Below are positions 49,736 through 58,767 of a DNA stretch of 64,000 nucleotides, one piece after another. Both the position numbers and the translations under genes were made by a program. The stretch's first letter is position 1; the number at the start of each line of letters is the position of its first letter. The notes under the pieces were generated by a model, which had not been told where the DNA came from, made no database searches, and was given only the letters and a program-made list of their open reading frames with translations. This DNA is from Fibrobacter sp. UBA4223 (GTDB lineage: Bacteria; Fibrobacterota; Fibrobacteria; Fibrobacterales; Fibrobacteraceae), in assembly GCA_002382975.1 (NCBI GenBank), contig DFTB01000016.1:62001-126000 (forward strand). Direction: 5' to 3'.

Positions 49736-51184
49736 ATGACCAACAAGATCAAGCACATTACAGAACAACCGGGTTACGAGCCGCGTACCGACAGCATCTA
49801 CGTGGCACTGCCCGGTGAACGTTACACCCCGTTTTCGCTGGGCAAGAAGCTGGGCGCGAAGGCAATCTTTGAATCGGCGAGTTTTTCGCATGGCCGTAGC
49901 CGCTATTCTACCTTGATGATAGATGAGGGCTTCCGTCTACGCCAGAACGACAAGGACGTGAGCATCATCATCGACGGCAAGGAAAGCACCTTCCTCAAGG
50001 AAGGCGAGGGCGATATTCTCGATGCCCTCACGCTGATTTCTGCCGAAAACACGGTGCCGCCCAACCAGATTCCGATTCCCTCTTCGGGCGTGGGCTACCT
50101 GGGCTACGAATTCTGCGCCCGCTGCGATACCATTCGCCTTGCCCCGCAGGTCGATGAACTCAACATTCCCGAAGCGGAATTTTTGGTGGGTCACATCTAC
50201 ATCGTGTTCGACCACTTTACCGAAAAGCTTCACTTGTTCGCCCTGAACTACGAAGAACACCAGATTGACCTGAAGGTTGCCATCGAGAACGTAAAAGCAC
50301 GTCTTGCCGATTTGGACTTCAGTTACCTCGCTCCCGAACCGCAGTACAGCAAGGGAATTACGATGACTGACCTGGAACAGTCCCGCAAGGAATACGTAGA
50401 AAAGGTCGAAGCCTTGCAGAAGCATATTGTCGCAGGCAACATCGTGCAGGCCGTGCCTTCCCGCCGCATCCAGTTTGCAAGCGACATCGCGGCACTGGAT
50501 ATTTACCGCAGGCTCCGTACGGTGAACCCGTCTCCGTACATGTTCTTCCTGGATTATGGCACGCATCAGTTTATCGGTGCCTCGCCCGAAAGCCTCGTGC
50601 GCGTGCGTGACGGTATCGCTACCATTCACCCGATTGCAGGTACCCGTCGCCGCGGTAAGGATGACGCCGAAGACGAAGCCCTGATGAAGAACCTGAAGGG
50701 CGACCCGAAGGAACGCGCCGAACACCTGATGCTCGTGGATTTGGCCCGTAACGACCTCGGTCGCGTCTGCGAAGCCGGTACGGTGGAAACCACCAAGTAT
50801 ATGGAATGCGAAAAGTTCAGCCACGTGATTCACCTGGTCTCTGACGTGCAGGGCCGTGTGGCGAAAAACAAGAAGGCCATTGAAGTGCTGCGTTCCAGCT
50901 TCCCGGCAGGTACGGTGAGCGGCGCTCCGAAAATCAGCGCGATTGAAATTCTTTCTGGCCTCGAGAAGGTCAAGCGCCGCTTCTACGCTGGTGCGGTAGG
51001 TTACATGGAATCCGACGGCGACTTGGATTTCTGTATCGCTATCCGTTGCTGCCTCAAGCAGGGCAAGACCATCAGCCTGCAGGCCGGTGGTGGCATTGTC
51101 GCGGCCAGCAACGCCGACCGCGAATTTGAAGAAACGAATGAAAAGCTCGGAGCAATCAGAGCTGTACTGGAGGGGGAAAATTAG
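49736..51184 (+). CDS. trpE: Anthranilate synthase component I
   Basis: TrpE makes anthranilate from chorismate with ammonia from TrpG. The 482-residue product has the chorismate-binding core: IVQAVPSRR, GASPESLVRV, PIAGTRRRG, EHLMLVDLARNDLGRV, SSFPAGTVSGAPKI and the C-terminal IAIRC, QAGGGIVAASN. The feedback-inhibition element near the N-terminus looks intact. The ATG at 49736 follows AGAGG. The gene lies alone behind its own attenuator, and trpGD follows after a repeat-filled gap of 150 bases. Confidence 0.97.
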   Translation: MTNKIKHITEQPGYEPRTDSIYVALPGERYTPFSLGKKLGAKAIFESASFSHGRSRYSTLMIDEGFRLRQNDKDVSIIIDGKESTFLKEGEGDILDALTLISAENTVPPNQIPIPSSGVGYLGYEFCARCDTIRLAPQVDELNIPEAEFLVGHIYIVFDHFTEKLHLFALNYEEHQIDLKVAIENVKARLADLDFSYLAPEPQYSKGITMTDLEQSRKEYVEKVEALQKHIVAGNIVQAVPSRRIQFASDIAALDIYRRLRTVNPSPYMFFLDYGTHQFIGASPESLVRVRDGIATIHPIAGTRRRGKDDAEDEALMKNLKGDPKERAEHLMLVDLARNDLGRVCEAGTVETTKYMECEKFSHVIHLVSDVQGRVAKNKKAIEVLRSSFPAGTVSGAPKISAIEILSGLEKVKRRFYAGAVGYMESDGDLDFCIAIRCCLKQGKTISLQAGGGIVAASNADREFEETNEKLGAIRAVLEGEN

Positions 51185-51195
51185 ACGAAAATAGT

Positions 51196-51305
51196 CATGA
51201 GTCATCAGTTATGAGTTATCAGTATATAGTTTGGCGCCAAAGGCGCGATTATTAAAACTCAAAACTCAAAGACGCGTAGCGTCGACTCACAACCCACAAC
51301 TCACC
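51196..51305. repeat. Composite heptamer element between trpE and trpGD
   Basis: Five left-arm units, NATNAGT-like (51196-51230), are followed by the core GGCGCCAAAGGCGCGATTAT (51233-51252). Next come two ACTCAAA units, a GACGC-gta-GCGTC hairpin (51271-51284) and three units of ACTCACA type. The left arm (TGAGT) and right arm (ACTCA) are complementary, so the whole can fold as a hairpin. Confidence 0.8.
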
Positions 51306-51334
51306 CCACCAATCACTAACCACAGAGTTTAACT

Positions 51335-52930
51335 ATGATCATCATCATCGACAACTACGATTCTTTTACTTACAACGTCTACCAGGCGCTTGCAAAAATC
51401 ACTAACGAAGAAATCCGAGTGCTCCGTAGCCGCGAATGCACCATCGCCGACATCGAAAAGCTCTCCCCGAGCCGCCTTATTGTGAGCCCGGGCCCGGGCC
51501 GCCCCGAAGACGCCGGCATCTCCGTGGAAGCCATCAAGCACTTTGCGGGCAAGCTCCCGATTCTCGGTGTGTGCCTCGGCCACCAGGCTATCGGTTATGC
51601 TTTCGGCGCAAAGATTGTGCAGGCCAAGTTCATCAAGCACGGCATCGCCGAAGAAATCGACCTCGACGGCAAGGGTCTTTTCCGCACTATCGGCAAGAAG
51701 AACATCTTCACGCGTTACCACAGCCTGGTCGTTGACGAAGCGACGCTTTCGCCGGACTTCGAAGTGACCGCCCGTGCTACCGACGGCGACATCATGGGCA
51801 TTCGCCACAAGACACTCCCCATTGAAGGCGTGCAGTTCCACCCGGAATCTATCGCCAGCGGCCGCGCTGATGAATTCTTCAAGGCGTTCCTGAATTACCG
51901 TCGCGAACCGCTTGACGTGCGCGGCATTTTGAATACGCTTACCGAAGGCAAGGACTTGAGCCGCGAAACCGCCGAGATGTTCATGGAAGACTTGACCGAC
52001 GGCATCATGGACGAACGCCAGATGGCCGCAATCCTGACCGCACTTTCGAGCAAGGGCCCTGTTGCCGACGAAATCGCCGGTTGTGCGAAGGTTTTGAGCA
52101 GCAAGAAGCGCAAGTTCCCCTACAGCGGCGACGAACTCACCGACATTGTGGGTACCGGCGGCGACGGCAAGGGCAGCTTTAACGTGAGCTCGCTTTCTGG
52201 CCTGATTGCTGCAACTTGCGGTGCAAAGATTGCGAAGCACGGCAACCGCGCGGTTTCTAGCAAGTCCGGTGCCGCCGACTTCTACACCGCGGCAGGCTTC
52301 AAGCTCGACATGACTCCGGACAAGGCTGCGAGCGTCATCAACAAGACGAACTTCGTATTCCTCATGGCTCCGGTCTACCACAGTGCCATGCGCTTTGCGG
52401 GCCCGGTTCGCGGCGTTCTCGGCGTGAAGACCATCATGAACCTGCTCGGCCCCCTCACGAACCCGGCCGAAGCCAAGTACCTGATGCTCGGCGTCTACAG
52501 CACGACCGTGCTGGAACCCTTCACCAAGGCGGCGAAGGCCCTCGGCGCAAAGCGTGTGATGGTCGCCATCAGTGACGACGGCTATGACGAAATTTCTCCC
52601 TGCATGCCGACGACCATCGCCGAAATCCTGGAAGATGGCGAGTACAAGACTTACCGCATCGACCCCAAGGACTTCGGCATCCCCTCCGTGGATCCCGAAG
52701 ACCTCGCCGGCGGTACGGGTGTCGACAACTTCAACCTCGCTCTCGACGTGCTGAACGGCAAGGGCCGCCCGGGCATCAAGTACGCCTGCGCCCTGAACGC
52801 CGGTGCCGCCCTCTACATCAGCAAGAAGGCAGCCAGCATCAAGGAAGGCTTCGACAAGGCCATGAAGGCTATGGAAGACGGCTCTGTGCTGAAGAAGATC
52901 GAGGAAGTGAAGGTGGCGACGAACTCGTAA
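51335..52930 (+). CDS. trpGD: TrpGD fusion: glutamine amidotransferase and anthranilate phosphoribosyltransferase
   Basis: The N-terminal ~190 residues are a class I glutamine amidotransferase with Cys80 in GVCLGHQ and the His169/Glu171 pair in QFHPES. They supply ammonia to TrpE. The rest is TrpD, with the PRPP-binding GTGGDGKGSFN (272-282), SKSGAADF, and LGPLTNPA motifs. Fused TrpGD is known in enterobacteria and several other lineages. The gene starts with ATG after GAGTTTA, a weak ribosome-binding site. Both catalytic sets are complete. Confidence 0.97.
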   Translation: MIIIIDNYDSFTYNVYQALAKITNEEIRVLRSRECTIADIEKLSPSRLIVSPGPGRPEDAGISVEAIKHFAGKLPILGVCLGHQAIGYAFGAKIVQAKFIKHGIAEEIDLDGKGLFRTIGKKNIFTRYHSLVVDEATLSPDFEVTARATDGDIMGIRHKTLPIEGVQFHPESIASGRADEFFKAFLNYRREPLDVRGILNTLTEGKDLSRETAEMFMEDLTDGIMDERQMAAILTALSSKGPVADEIAGCAKVLSSKKRKFPYSGDELTDIVGTGGDGKGSFNVSSLSGLIAATCGAKIAKHGNRAVSSKSGAADFYTAAGFKLDMTPDKAASVINKTNFVFLMAPVYHSAMRFAGPVRGVLGVKTIMNLLGPLTNPAEAKYLMLGVYSTTVLEPFTKAAKALGAKRVMVAISDDGYDEISPCMPTTIAEILEDGEYKTYRIDPKDFGIPSVDPEDLAGGTGVDNFNLALDVLNGKGRPGIKYACALNAGAALYISKKAASIKEGFDKAMKAMEDGSVLKKIEEVKVATNS

Positions 52931-53079
52931 AGTTCACCTAATCGTCATGGCGGGCTTGGCAAAGAGGGATAGTTATAACCAAAACCTATAACTCGCGCCA
53001 TATAAAAAGTATTGGACGCCCGGAAACGAGCGTTCTATATTTGCGTCCGAAAAAAAACATTTGGCAAGGCAGGTGTAGA

Positions 53080-54288
53080 ATGGAAAAACGTACAGGCTTG
53101 TTTACGAATGCCGTCATCTGGTTCGGCGTCGCAGTTTCCGTTTCCGAAATTGAGGCAGGTATAGAAATCGGTACCGAGGCTGCTCCGGGTTCCCTGTGGT
53201 TGCCTCTGGTTCTCGGGCATATCGTCGGCGGAATATTCCTGTTCTTCGTGGGGCTTATCGGCGCTCGTATCCGCCTGAATGCCATGGAAACAACAGCCTC
53301 TGTCTACGGGACATACGGCTCCAAGTTCTTTGCGTCGCTGAACCTTTTCCAGCTGGTGGCCTGGATTGCCGTGCTGAACGCCCAGGGCGCTACCGTGCTC
53401 GCGGGCCTGGACCTTCCGATTTCGTTCCCGTTGACCTGCGTGCTGCTGGCGGTGCTTATCGCGCTCTGGGTTTTCGTGGGTCTGCGTCGTTTTGCGAAGG
53501 TCACTACCATCGTGATGGCGGTGCTCGTCGTCTTGCTTGCCGCCTTGACGGTTAAGTTGTTCGGAACAGGCTCGATTTTTGCAGAAATACCCTCTGCCTC
53601 CGGAGTAAACAGTGCCGCAGGCCATAGCCTCGGTTTCTGGAACATCTTCGAAATCTCCATGGCCTTGCCTCTTTCTTGGCTTCCGGTAATTTCGGACTAC
53701 ACCAAAGATGTAGAAAAGCCGGTGCGCGCTACGGCGGTTTCTGCCATCGCTTACTCCATCGCCAGCTTCTGGATGTACTTTATCGGGCTTGAAATTGCAA
53801 GCGCCGGTGTCGGAAACGATATCGCCCAGGCAATTCTCCTGGCGGGCCTTGGAATCCCCGGAATCATCATCGTGGTGCTTTCGACGGTCACCACCAATTT
53901 CCTTGCGGCAAATTCCGCAGGTGAATCGGCAAAGGCTATCGTCCACAAACTCAATCCGAAAATCACAGGCGTTGTGGTAAGCGCCGTCAGCGCCGTTCTT
54001 GCCATCTCCGGAATCATGGACCACTACATCAGTTTCCTCTACCTCATCGCTTCGGTCTTTGCGCCCATGGCCGCCGTTCTTCTGGTGTCGTTCTTTTTGG
54101 ACAAACAAGGACGAACCGGCAAGGCGTTCTGGCTCTGGAATCTTTTCGCCTGGCTTGCTGGCTTTGTCGTTTACCAGGTAACGGTCCATTTAGAGTCCGT
54201 GTTCCTTGGACCTACACTCATAACCGTTATCGTATCCGCCGCAATTTCCTATATTTGGGTCTTGAAAAACAAGGTTAAATCGGCGTAA
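53080..54288 (+). CDS. cytX: CytX-like hydroxymethylpyrimidine transporter (NCS1 family)
   Basis: The 402-residue product is a nucleobase:cation symporter-1 type permease with about 12 hydrophobic segments. Its opening (LFTNAVIWFGVAVSVSEIEAGIEIG), with GHIVGGIFLFFVGLIGARIRLNAMETT, is the pattern of CytX, a proposed importer of the thiamine pyrimidine HMP. The start is placed at the ATG at 53080, after AGGTG. It is 2 bases upstream of a pyridoxal-kinase-family gene, which may phosphorylate what CytX brings in. No TPP riboswitch precedes it. Cytosine transport is the alternative. Confidence 0.8.
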   Translation: MEKRTGLFTNAVIWFGVAVSVSEIEAGIEIGTEAAPGSLWLPLVLGHIVGGIFLFFVGLIGARIRLNAMETTASVYGTYGSKFFASLNLFQLVAWIAVLNAQGATVLAGLDLPISFPLTCVLLAVLIALWVFVGLRRFAKVTTIVMAVLVVLLAALTVKLFGTGSIFAEIPSASGVNSAAGHSLGFWNIFEISMALPLSWLPVISDYTKDVEKPVRATAVSAIAYSIASFWMYFIGLEIASAGVGNDIAQAILLAGLGIPGIIIVVLSTVTTNFLAANSAGESAKAIVHKLNPKITGVVVSAVSAVLAISGIMDHYISFLYLIASVFAPMAAVLLVSFFLDKQGRTGKAFWLWNLFAWLAGFVVYQVTVHLESVFLGPTLITVIVSAAISYIWVLKNKVKSA

Positions 54289-54290
54289 CC

Positions 54291-55124
54291 ATGCCACAAA
54301 AAAAGATTGCGTTAATCAATGACATTACAGGTTTCGGACGGTGCTCCATCGCCGTCATGGCGCCTGTGGTTTCGGCCATGAAAATCCAGGCCGTTGCCGT
54401 GCCTACTGCAATCCTTTCGGCCCATACGCAGTTTCCGGAATACTACTTTGACGATTACACTCCCCGCATGCGGGACTACATCGACACCTACAAGAAACTG
54501 GACATGTCCTTCGACGCCATCGCCACGGGATTTTTGGGCTCCGAAGAGCAGGTGGACATCGTCGTCGATTTTATCAAGACCTTCAAGAAGGATGGCGTAT
54601 TCACCCTGGTGGACCCGGTGATGGGCGACTACGGACGTCTTTACAAGACCTACACGCCGGCCCTCTGCAACAAGATGAAAGACCTGATCCGCCACGCAGA
54701 TATCTTGACGCCCAACCTGACGGAGCTCTGCTCCCTGATGGACGTGGACTATCGGGATGGCGATTTTTCGCCTGCCGAACTGGAAGCCATGTGCCAGCAG
54801 CTGAGTTTCCAAGGGCCCAAGCACATCGTGGTTACGGGAATCCACCACGACAAGCAAATCATGAACTTTGTTTTCAGCCGTGGCGAGACGCCCAAGACCA
54901 TCATGGTGGACCGCATCGGAGGCGACCGGAGCGGAACCGGAGACGTGATTAGCGCCGTCATTGCTGGCATGTACCTGAACGGGCACGGTTTCTACGACTC
55001 CGTGAAACGGGCCACCGAATTCGCCTCCAAGTGCATTTCCTATTGCGAAAAGAACAACGTGCCCACCCATTGGGGGCTTAGCGTCGAGATGTACCTTCGC
55101 GACCTGACGGAGGAGGATAAATGA
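54291..55124 (+). CDS. Pyridoxamine/pyridoxal kinase-family protein
   Basis: The 277-residue product is a ribokinase-fold kinase with the opening LINDITGFGRCSIAVMAPVVSAM, the VDPVMGDYGRLY substrate loop and the C-terminal DRSGTGDVISAVIAGMYL anion-hole motif. These are typical of PdxK/PdxY from low-GC bacteria. Linkage to the CytX-like transporter raises the possibility that it phosphorylates HMP instead; the fold serves both. The stop overlaps the ATG of the radical SAM gene (ATGA at 55121-55124), so the two are translationally coupled. Confidence 0.88.
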   Translation: MPQKKIALINDITGFGRCSIAVMAPVVSAMKIQAVAVPTAILSAHTQFPEYYFDDYTPRMRDYIDTYKKLDMSFDAIATGFLGSEEQVDIVVDFIKTFKKDGVFTLVDPVMGDYGRLYKTYTPALCNKMKDLIRHADILTPNLTELCSLMDVDYRDGDFSPAELEAMCQQLSFQGPKHIVVTGIHHDKQIMNFVFSRGETPKTIMVDRIGGDRSGTGDVISAVIAGMYLNGHGFYDSVKRATEFASKCISYCEKNNVPTHWGLSVEMYLRDLTEEDK

Positions 55125-55780
55125 TTTTATATACGGTTACCGGAAAGGTGGGACAGGCGGGCTACCTGAACCTCAAGGACAGCGGCAATTTGAAGGGCAA
55201 GAACGTCTATGTAAACATCACCAACCGTTGCCCCTGTAGCTGCGTCTTTTGCCTGCGCCAGACCAAGAAGATGATGGAAGGGAACTCCCTCTGGCTCAAG
55301 GGCGGCGAGCCCAGCGTAGAGACCGTGATGGAAGAATTCGACGCTTTTGACCTTTCCGTCATTCACGAGCTGATTTTCTGCGGTTTCGGTGAGCCTCTGG
55401 AGCGCATCGACGATGTGTGCAAAATCATTGACCAGCTGAAGGCGAAATACCCGAACCTGAAGGTCCGAGTGAACACCAACGGACTTGCAAACCTGATCCA
55501 CGGGAAAGACATAACGCCTGAACTGAAAGGCCGTTTCGACACCGTCTCCATCTCATTGAACGCACCGGATGCCGAAGAATTTTTGGCCCTTACACGGTCC
55601 AAGTTCGGCATTCAATCCTACGACGCCCTGAAGGACTTCGCCGTCAAGGCAAAGCAGTACGTGCCGAACGTGGTCTTGACCGTCGTGGAGAAGGTCATGT
55701 CCGAAGAGAAAATCGAAATCTGCCGCAAGACCTGCAAAGAGCTGGGCGTCACGCTCCGAGTGAGGCCTTTTGAAGACTAA
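55121..55780 (+). CDS. TatD-linked-type radical SAM protein
   Basis: The 219-residue product has the radical SAM motif CxxxCxxC at Cys37, Cys41 and Cys44 (RCPCSCVFCLR) and the GGEPS motif. A FCGFGEPLERID segment follows, together with VRVNTNGLAN. The small size and the opening (YVNITNRCPCSCVFC) fit the radical SAM family often found with TatD nucleases. No tatD gene is adjacent here. The reaction is unknown. A strong GGAGGAGG precedes the ATG, and its end overlaps trpCF by 11 bases. Confidence 0.85.
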   Translation: MILYTVTGKVGQAGYLNLKDSGNLKGKNVYVNITNRCPCSCVFCLRQTKKMMEGNSLWLKGGEPSVETVMEEFDAFDLSVIHELIFCGFGEPLERIDDVCKIIDQLKAKYPNLKVRVNTNGLANLIHGKDITPELKGRFDTVSISLNAPDAEEFLALTRSKFGIQSYDALKDFAVKAKQYVPNVVLTVVEKVMSEEKIEICRKTCKELGVTLRVRPFED

Positions 55781-57275
55781 CGAAGATATTCTAGCCAAAA
55801 TTGTCCGGATGCGCCGCGAGGATATCGAACGGCTAGGTCTGAATTTCGGCATTAAAATCCCTGAAAAGCGTCGCGTTGGCCACACGGAATTTCTCGGCAA
55901 TGCGGGTGCCATTCTGGAAGTCAAGCGCGCATCGCCTTCAAAGGGCGATATTGCACCGGACCTGGATCCGGTAGGGCTTGCAACGACTTACGCCGAGGCC
56001 CACGCCCAGGCAGTGTCGGTGCTGACCGAGGGAAACTTTTTCAAGGGTTCACTCCGCGACTTGATTGCGGTAGCCGACCTGATGGAAAAGCGCCGCCAGC
56101 AGGGCTTGCACGCCTGCGCCGTGCTCCGCAAAGATTTCTTGCTCTACGAAGACGAAATCGACATCGCCTACCGTTGCGGCGCCGATGCGGTGCTCTTGAT
56201 TGCGCGCATTCTGGATGACGAACAGCTTGTACGCATGGCGAAGCGTGCGCAGTCTTTCGATATGCAGGCTTTTGTAGAAGTCCGTGAAAAGGACGATTTC
56301 CGCAAGCTTTCGGTTGTCACGAGCGCACTCGGTGCAGGCGCCGCAAAAACCATTGTCGCAGGCGTGAACTCCCGCGACCTGGCCACTTTCCGCACCGACC
56401 TGCTGATTCCCGCGTCGGTGCGTAGCAAACTCCCGGCGAAGGCTGTCTTTGAGTCCGGCATTTTGAGTGCTGGCGACGCTGCCTATGCCCGTAGTCTCGG
56501 GTTTACGGGAATCCTCGTAGGCGAAGCTGTGGCCAAGAATCCGCCCCTTGCTAAAGAAGTTGTGGTCGCGTTCGAAAGCGGGTGCGAAAATGCCCGCGGT
56601 AAGTTCTGGAAAAAGTTTGCGGAACGACGCGCTACCCGCCGCCCGCTCGTTAAAATCTGCGGCATCACCCGGGTCGAAGATGGCATGCTTGCCGCCGAAC
56701 TGGGCGCCGACATGCTGGGATTCGTGTTCAGCAACACCAAGCGCCTCACCACCGAAGAATTCGTGCGCAGTTTTAAGGAGAGATTGCTTCGCTCCGCTCG
56801 CAATGACAAATCAGAAACCCCGATTCTTGTTGGCGTCATTACCGACCCAAATTCAGAGGAAGGCAAGACCGCTATCAAACTCGCCCGTGAAGGCATCCTT
56901 GACGCAGTCCAGTTCCACGGAATTGAACCATCAGCAGCCGACACCGGCCTCGCCCACTACTGCGCCGCCCGCATTGGCTCTCCCGAAGATTTCCAGACCG
57001 TCGCCGACCTCCGCACCCACGGCGAGCCCCGCATTCTCCTAGACGCGAAAGTGGAAGGCATTCCCGGCGGCACAGGAAAGACCATTCCCGAATCATTACT
57101 GCGTGAAAAAGCTGGCGATTTGCCGCTTTGGCTCGCAGGCGGCATCACCCCCGAAAATGTCGACACGATTTGCGAGAAATTCCACCCCGAACTAATCGAT
57201 GTCTCCAGCGGTGTCGAAGACGCTCCGGGAATCAAAAACAGCGAAAAGCTGAAGGCACTTTTCGCTGCGTTGTAG
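55770..57275 (+). CDS. trpCF: TrpCF fusion: indole-3-glycerol-phosphate synthase and phosphoribosylanthranilate isomerase
   Basis: Residues 1 to about 265 are TrpC (EVKRASPSKG, LRKDFLLYEDEI, AGVNSRDL, ESGI). Residues about 290-501 are TrpF, with the catalytic Cys297 in KICGI and Asp in ILLDAK. Both domains are complete. Residues about 337-347 (ERLLRSARNDK) are encoded by a REP-like palindrome (56780-56808) inserted in frame, between the helix after KRLTTEEFVRSF and the PILVGV strand. Most TrpF proteins have no such segment. The start is TTG 55770 after GAGG. It ends the cytX-pdxK-radical SAM-trpCF run at a bidirectional terminator. Confidence 0.95.
   Translation: MKTNEDILAKIVRMRREDIERLGLNFGIKIPEKRRVGHTEFLGNAGAILEVKRASPSKGDIAPDLDPVGLATTYAEAHAQAVSVLTEGNFFKGSLRDLIAVADLMEKRRQQGLHACAVLRKDFLLYEDEIDIAYRCGADAVLLIARILDDEQLVRMAKRAQSFDMQAFVEVREKDDFRKLSVVTSALGAGAAKTIVAGVNSRDLATFRTDLLIPASVRSKLPAKAVFESGILSAGDAAYARSLGFTGILVGEAVAKNPPLAKEVVVAFESGCENARGKFWKKFAERRATRRPLVKICGITRVEDGMLAAELGADMLGFVFSNTKRLTTEEFVRSFKERLLRSARNDKSETPILVGVITDPNSEEGKTAIKLAREGILDAVQFHGIEPSAADTGLAHYCAARIGSPEDFQTVADLRTHGEPRILLDAKVEGIPGGTGKTIPESLLREKAGDLPLWLAGGITPENVDTICEKFHPELIDVSSGVEDAPGIKNSEKLKALFAAL
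56780..56808. repeat. REP-like palindrome inside the trpCF coding sequence
   Basis: The element is GAGATTGC, then TTCGCTCCGCTC, then GCAATGACA, with an inner ATTGC / GCAAT pair. Its GAGAT..ATGACA ends match those of the intergenic REP-like elements. It is read in frame as residues about 337-346 of TrpCF. Confidence 0.8.
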
Positions 57276-57303
57276 TCTATTAAGTTGCAATCTTATAAAA
57301 AAG

Positions 57304-57334
57304 AAACCGTCGACTTTGATTGAGTCGGCGGTTT
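57304..57334. terminator. Bidirectional terminator between trpCF and the transglutaminase-like gene
   Basis: A 12-bp stem AAACCGTCGACT / AGTCGGCGGTTT (one T-G pair) with a TTGATTG loop is followed by TTTTTG on the plus strand and TTCTTTTTT on the minus strand. It serves the two convergent units. Confidence 0.85.
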
Positions 57335-57364
57335 TTGCCTTTTGGAAACATCTAGAAATGTTTA

Positions 57365-58756
57365 CTACGGAATATCGTTGGGTACGATTCCGTACTCACG
57401 GACCGCTTCAATGTCAATCAGTTCCGCATCACCGGATTCGAAGCTGCCCGCATCAAGCTGTTCATTGAACTTTTCAATGCCCGAACTGTTGGCATAGGCA
57501 AATGTCGAAGTTCCACCAATCAGCGTTGTCTCCACAAAATCCAACGTATTACTATTCTTGTCAGTGCGCCACCCCACAAAAGCGTGTTCAGGGATATTGA
57601 CAATGAATACCTGCATTCCCAGTGCTTCCAAGATGGAGGCGAACAAAACAGCAGTTTCAATGCACAGACCATCGCGGCTTCGGAGGACCTCGATGGGGTA
57701 GTTTATTTTTTGTCCTGTACTTCCTGCACCGTTGTTCTGGAGATAAGTGATTTTTCTTGCTTGCAGGACTTCGTACACAGCCTGGACTACACGCTTGGAA
57801 CTCTCAGCAACTGTTTCGTCGTCGCTGTATTTCTGGTAAACTTTTACGGAGCCTTCCGGAAGTTTCTTCTTCAGGTCGTTCAGGATGTTCGGAATGGAAT
57901 CCATGTTGGGAGTGACCCAAGCCGCAAACCACCAGTTTCTGTTTTTCACACCTTGTAGTTCACTGCCATTGACCTGCACAGGATAGAGTGTGGTCGGCTC
58001 GGATGCGGAATAGAACAGGATTTCATGGTCGTTTTCCAGTGCGTAGGCACGAATCTGGATATTGACCTTTTCGGGAGCGGTAAGTTTGACAGCTTTAGTC
58101 ATGTCAAAGGTTAAAGGCGGAGCGAATACATCCGTTGTGTCGGGATTCACAATGCCAGAAACACTTCCCGTATCCGTCCAGTCGGTGATCCAGGCCTTGA
58201 CCATGATTTTTTTCCAGCTGCAGGGTTCAGTGTCAAAAATGGATATGGCTGAAGGACATTCATTGCGAACTATTACGGACACAGGCACCGGATAGATATC
58301 GCCACTACTATTCACGTAATCCTTGTACATCAGCGGGTACTGGTTTGCAAAGGCAAGATTAATCCCTTCTTTGACGGTCCATTTGTAGGCATCAAGCTGC
58401 TTTATGATGCTTTGGCTGTAAATGTCATAATAGACAGAATCGTAAAGAGCCGCGTAGAGTGAATCGTAATCCGCCTGCTTGAGGCTATCAACCAGCGCTT
58501 GCCTGGTGGAATCCATCCATGCCGTACCGAAAGCATTGTCAAAGAGAATTTTATAGACGGTATCCACATACGGTTTCGCGTAAAGGGTGTCCCAAAGGGA
58601 CTCCGTCACCTCGGACCTGATGGCCGTGGCAAGCGAGTCCACGTTCACTTCTTCGGCATCGCGACCGTCGGCCCCGTTCTCGCCGGAGCAAGCCTGTAAT
58701 AAAGCGCCAAGGAGGGTGAGTACTCCTGCAATGTACTTGAAAGAAAGTCTTTTCAT
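57365..58756 (-). CDS. Lipoprotein with C-terminal transglutaminase-like domain
   Basis: A lipobox (LLQACSGE) is followed by a very short collagen-like stretch (GENGADGRDAE) and a helical region of Tyr/Asp/Ser repeats (residues about 50-125). The C-terminal part has the transglutaminase-like triad pattern: Cys in RDGLCIETAVLFASIL, His in IPEHAFVGW and Asp in LDFVETT. Such domains act as cysteine peptidases or cross-linkers. It is the last gene of a four-gene surface operon. Peptidase-like function is possible; the true substrate is unknown. Confidence 0.82.
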   Translation of the reverse strand: MKRLSFKYIAGVLTLLGALLQACSGENGADGRDAEEVNVDSLATAIRSEVTESLWDTLYAKPYVDTVYKILFDNAFGTAWMDSTRQALVDSLKQADYDSLYAALYDSVYYDIYSQSIIKQLDAYKWTVKEGINLAFANQYPLMYKDYVNSSGDIYPVPVSVIVRNECPSAISIFDTEPCSWKKIMVKAWITDWTDTGSVSGIVNPDTTDVFAPPLTFDMTKAVKLTAPEKVNIQIRAYALENDHEILFYSASEPTTLYPVQVNGSELQGVKNRNWWFAAWVTPNMDSIPNILNDLKKKLPEGSVKVYQKYSDDETVAESSKRVVQAVYEVLQARKITYLQNNGAGSTGQKINYPIEVLRSRDGLCIETAVLFASILEALGMQVFIVNIPEHAFVGWRTDKNSNTLDFVETTLIGGTSTFAYANSSGIEKFNEQLDAGSFESGDAELIDIEAVREYGIVPNDIP

Positions 58757-58767
58757 GTTGGTCCTCC

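Noticed and set aside
52969..53068. Riboswitch upstream of cytX
   Set aside because: There is an AGTTATA/TATAACT hairpin and a GGACGC/GCGTCC pair, but no TPP core words such as CTGAGA or ACCTGA, so I do not call a riboswitch.
53035..54189. A 384-codon frame antisense to cytX
   Set aside because: It is the complement of a membrane transporter gene, giving a highly charged, Gly/Asp/Arg-rich nonsense product.
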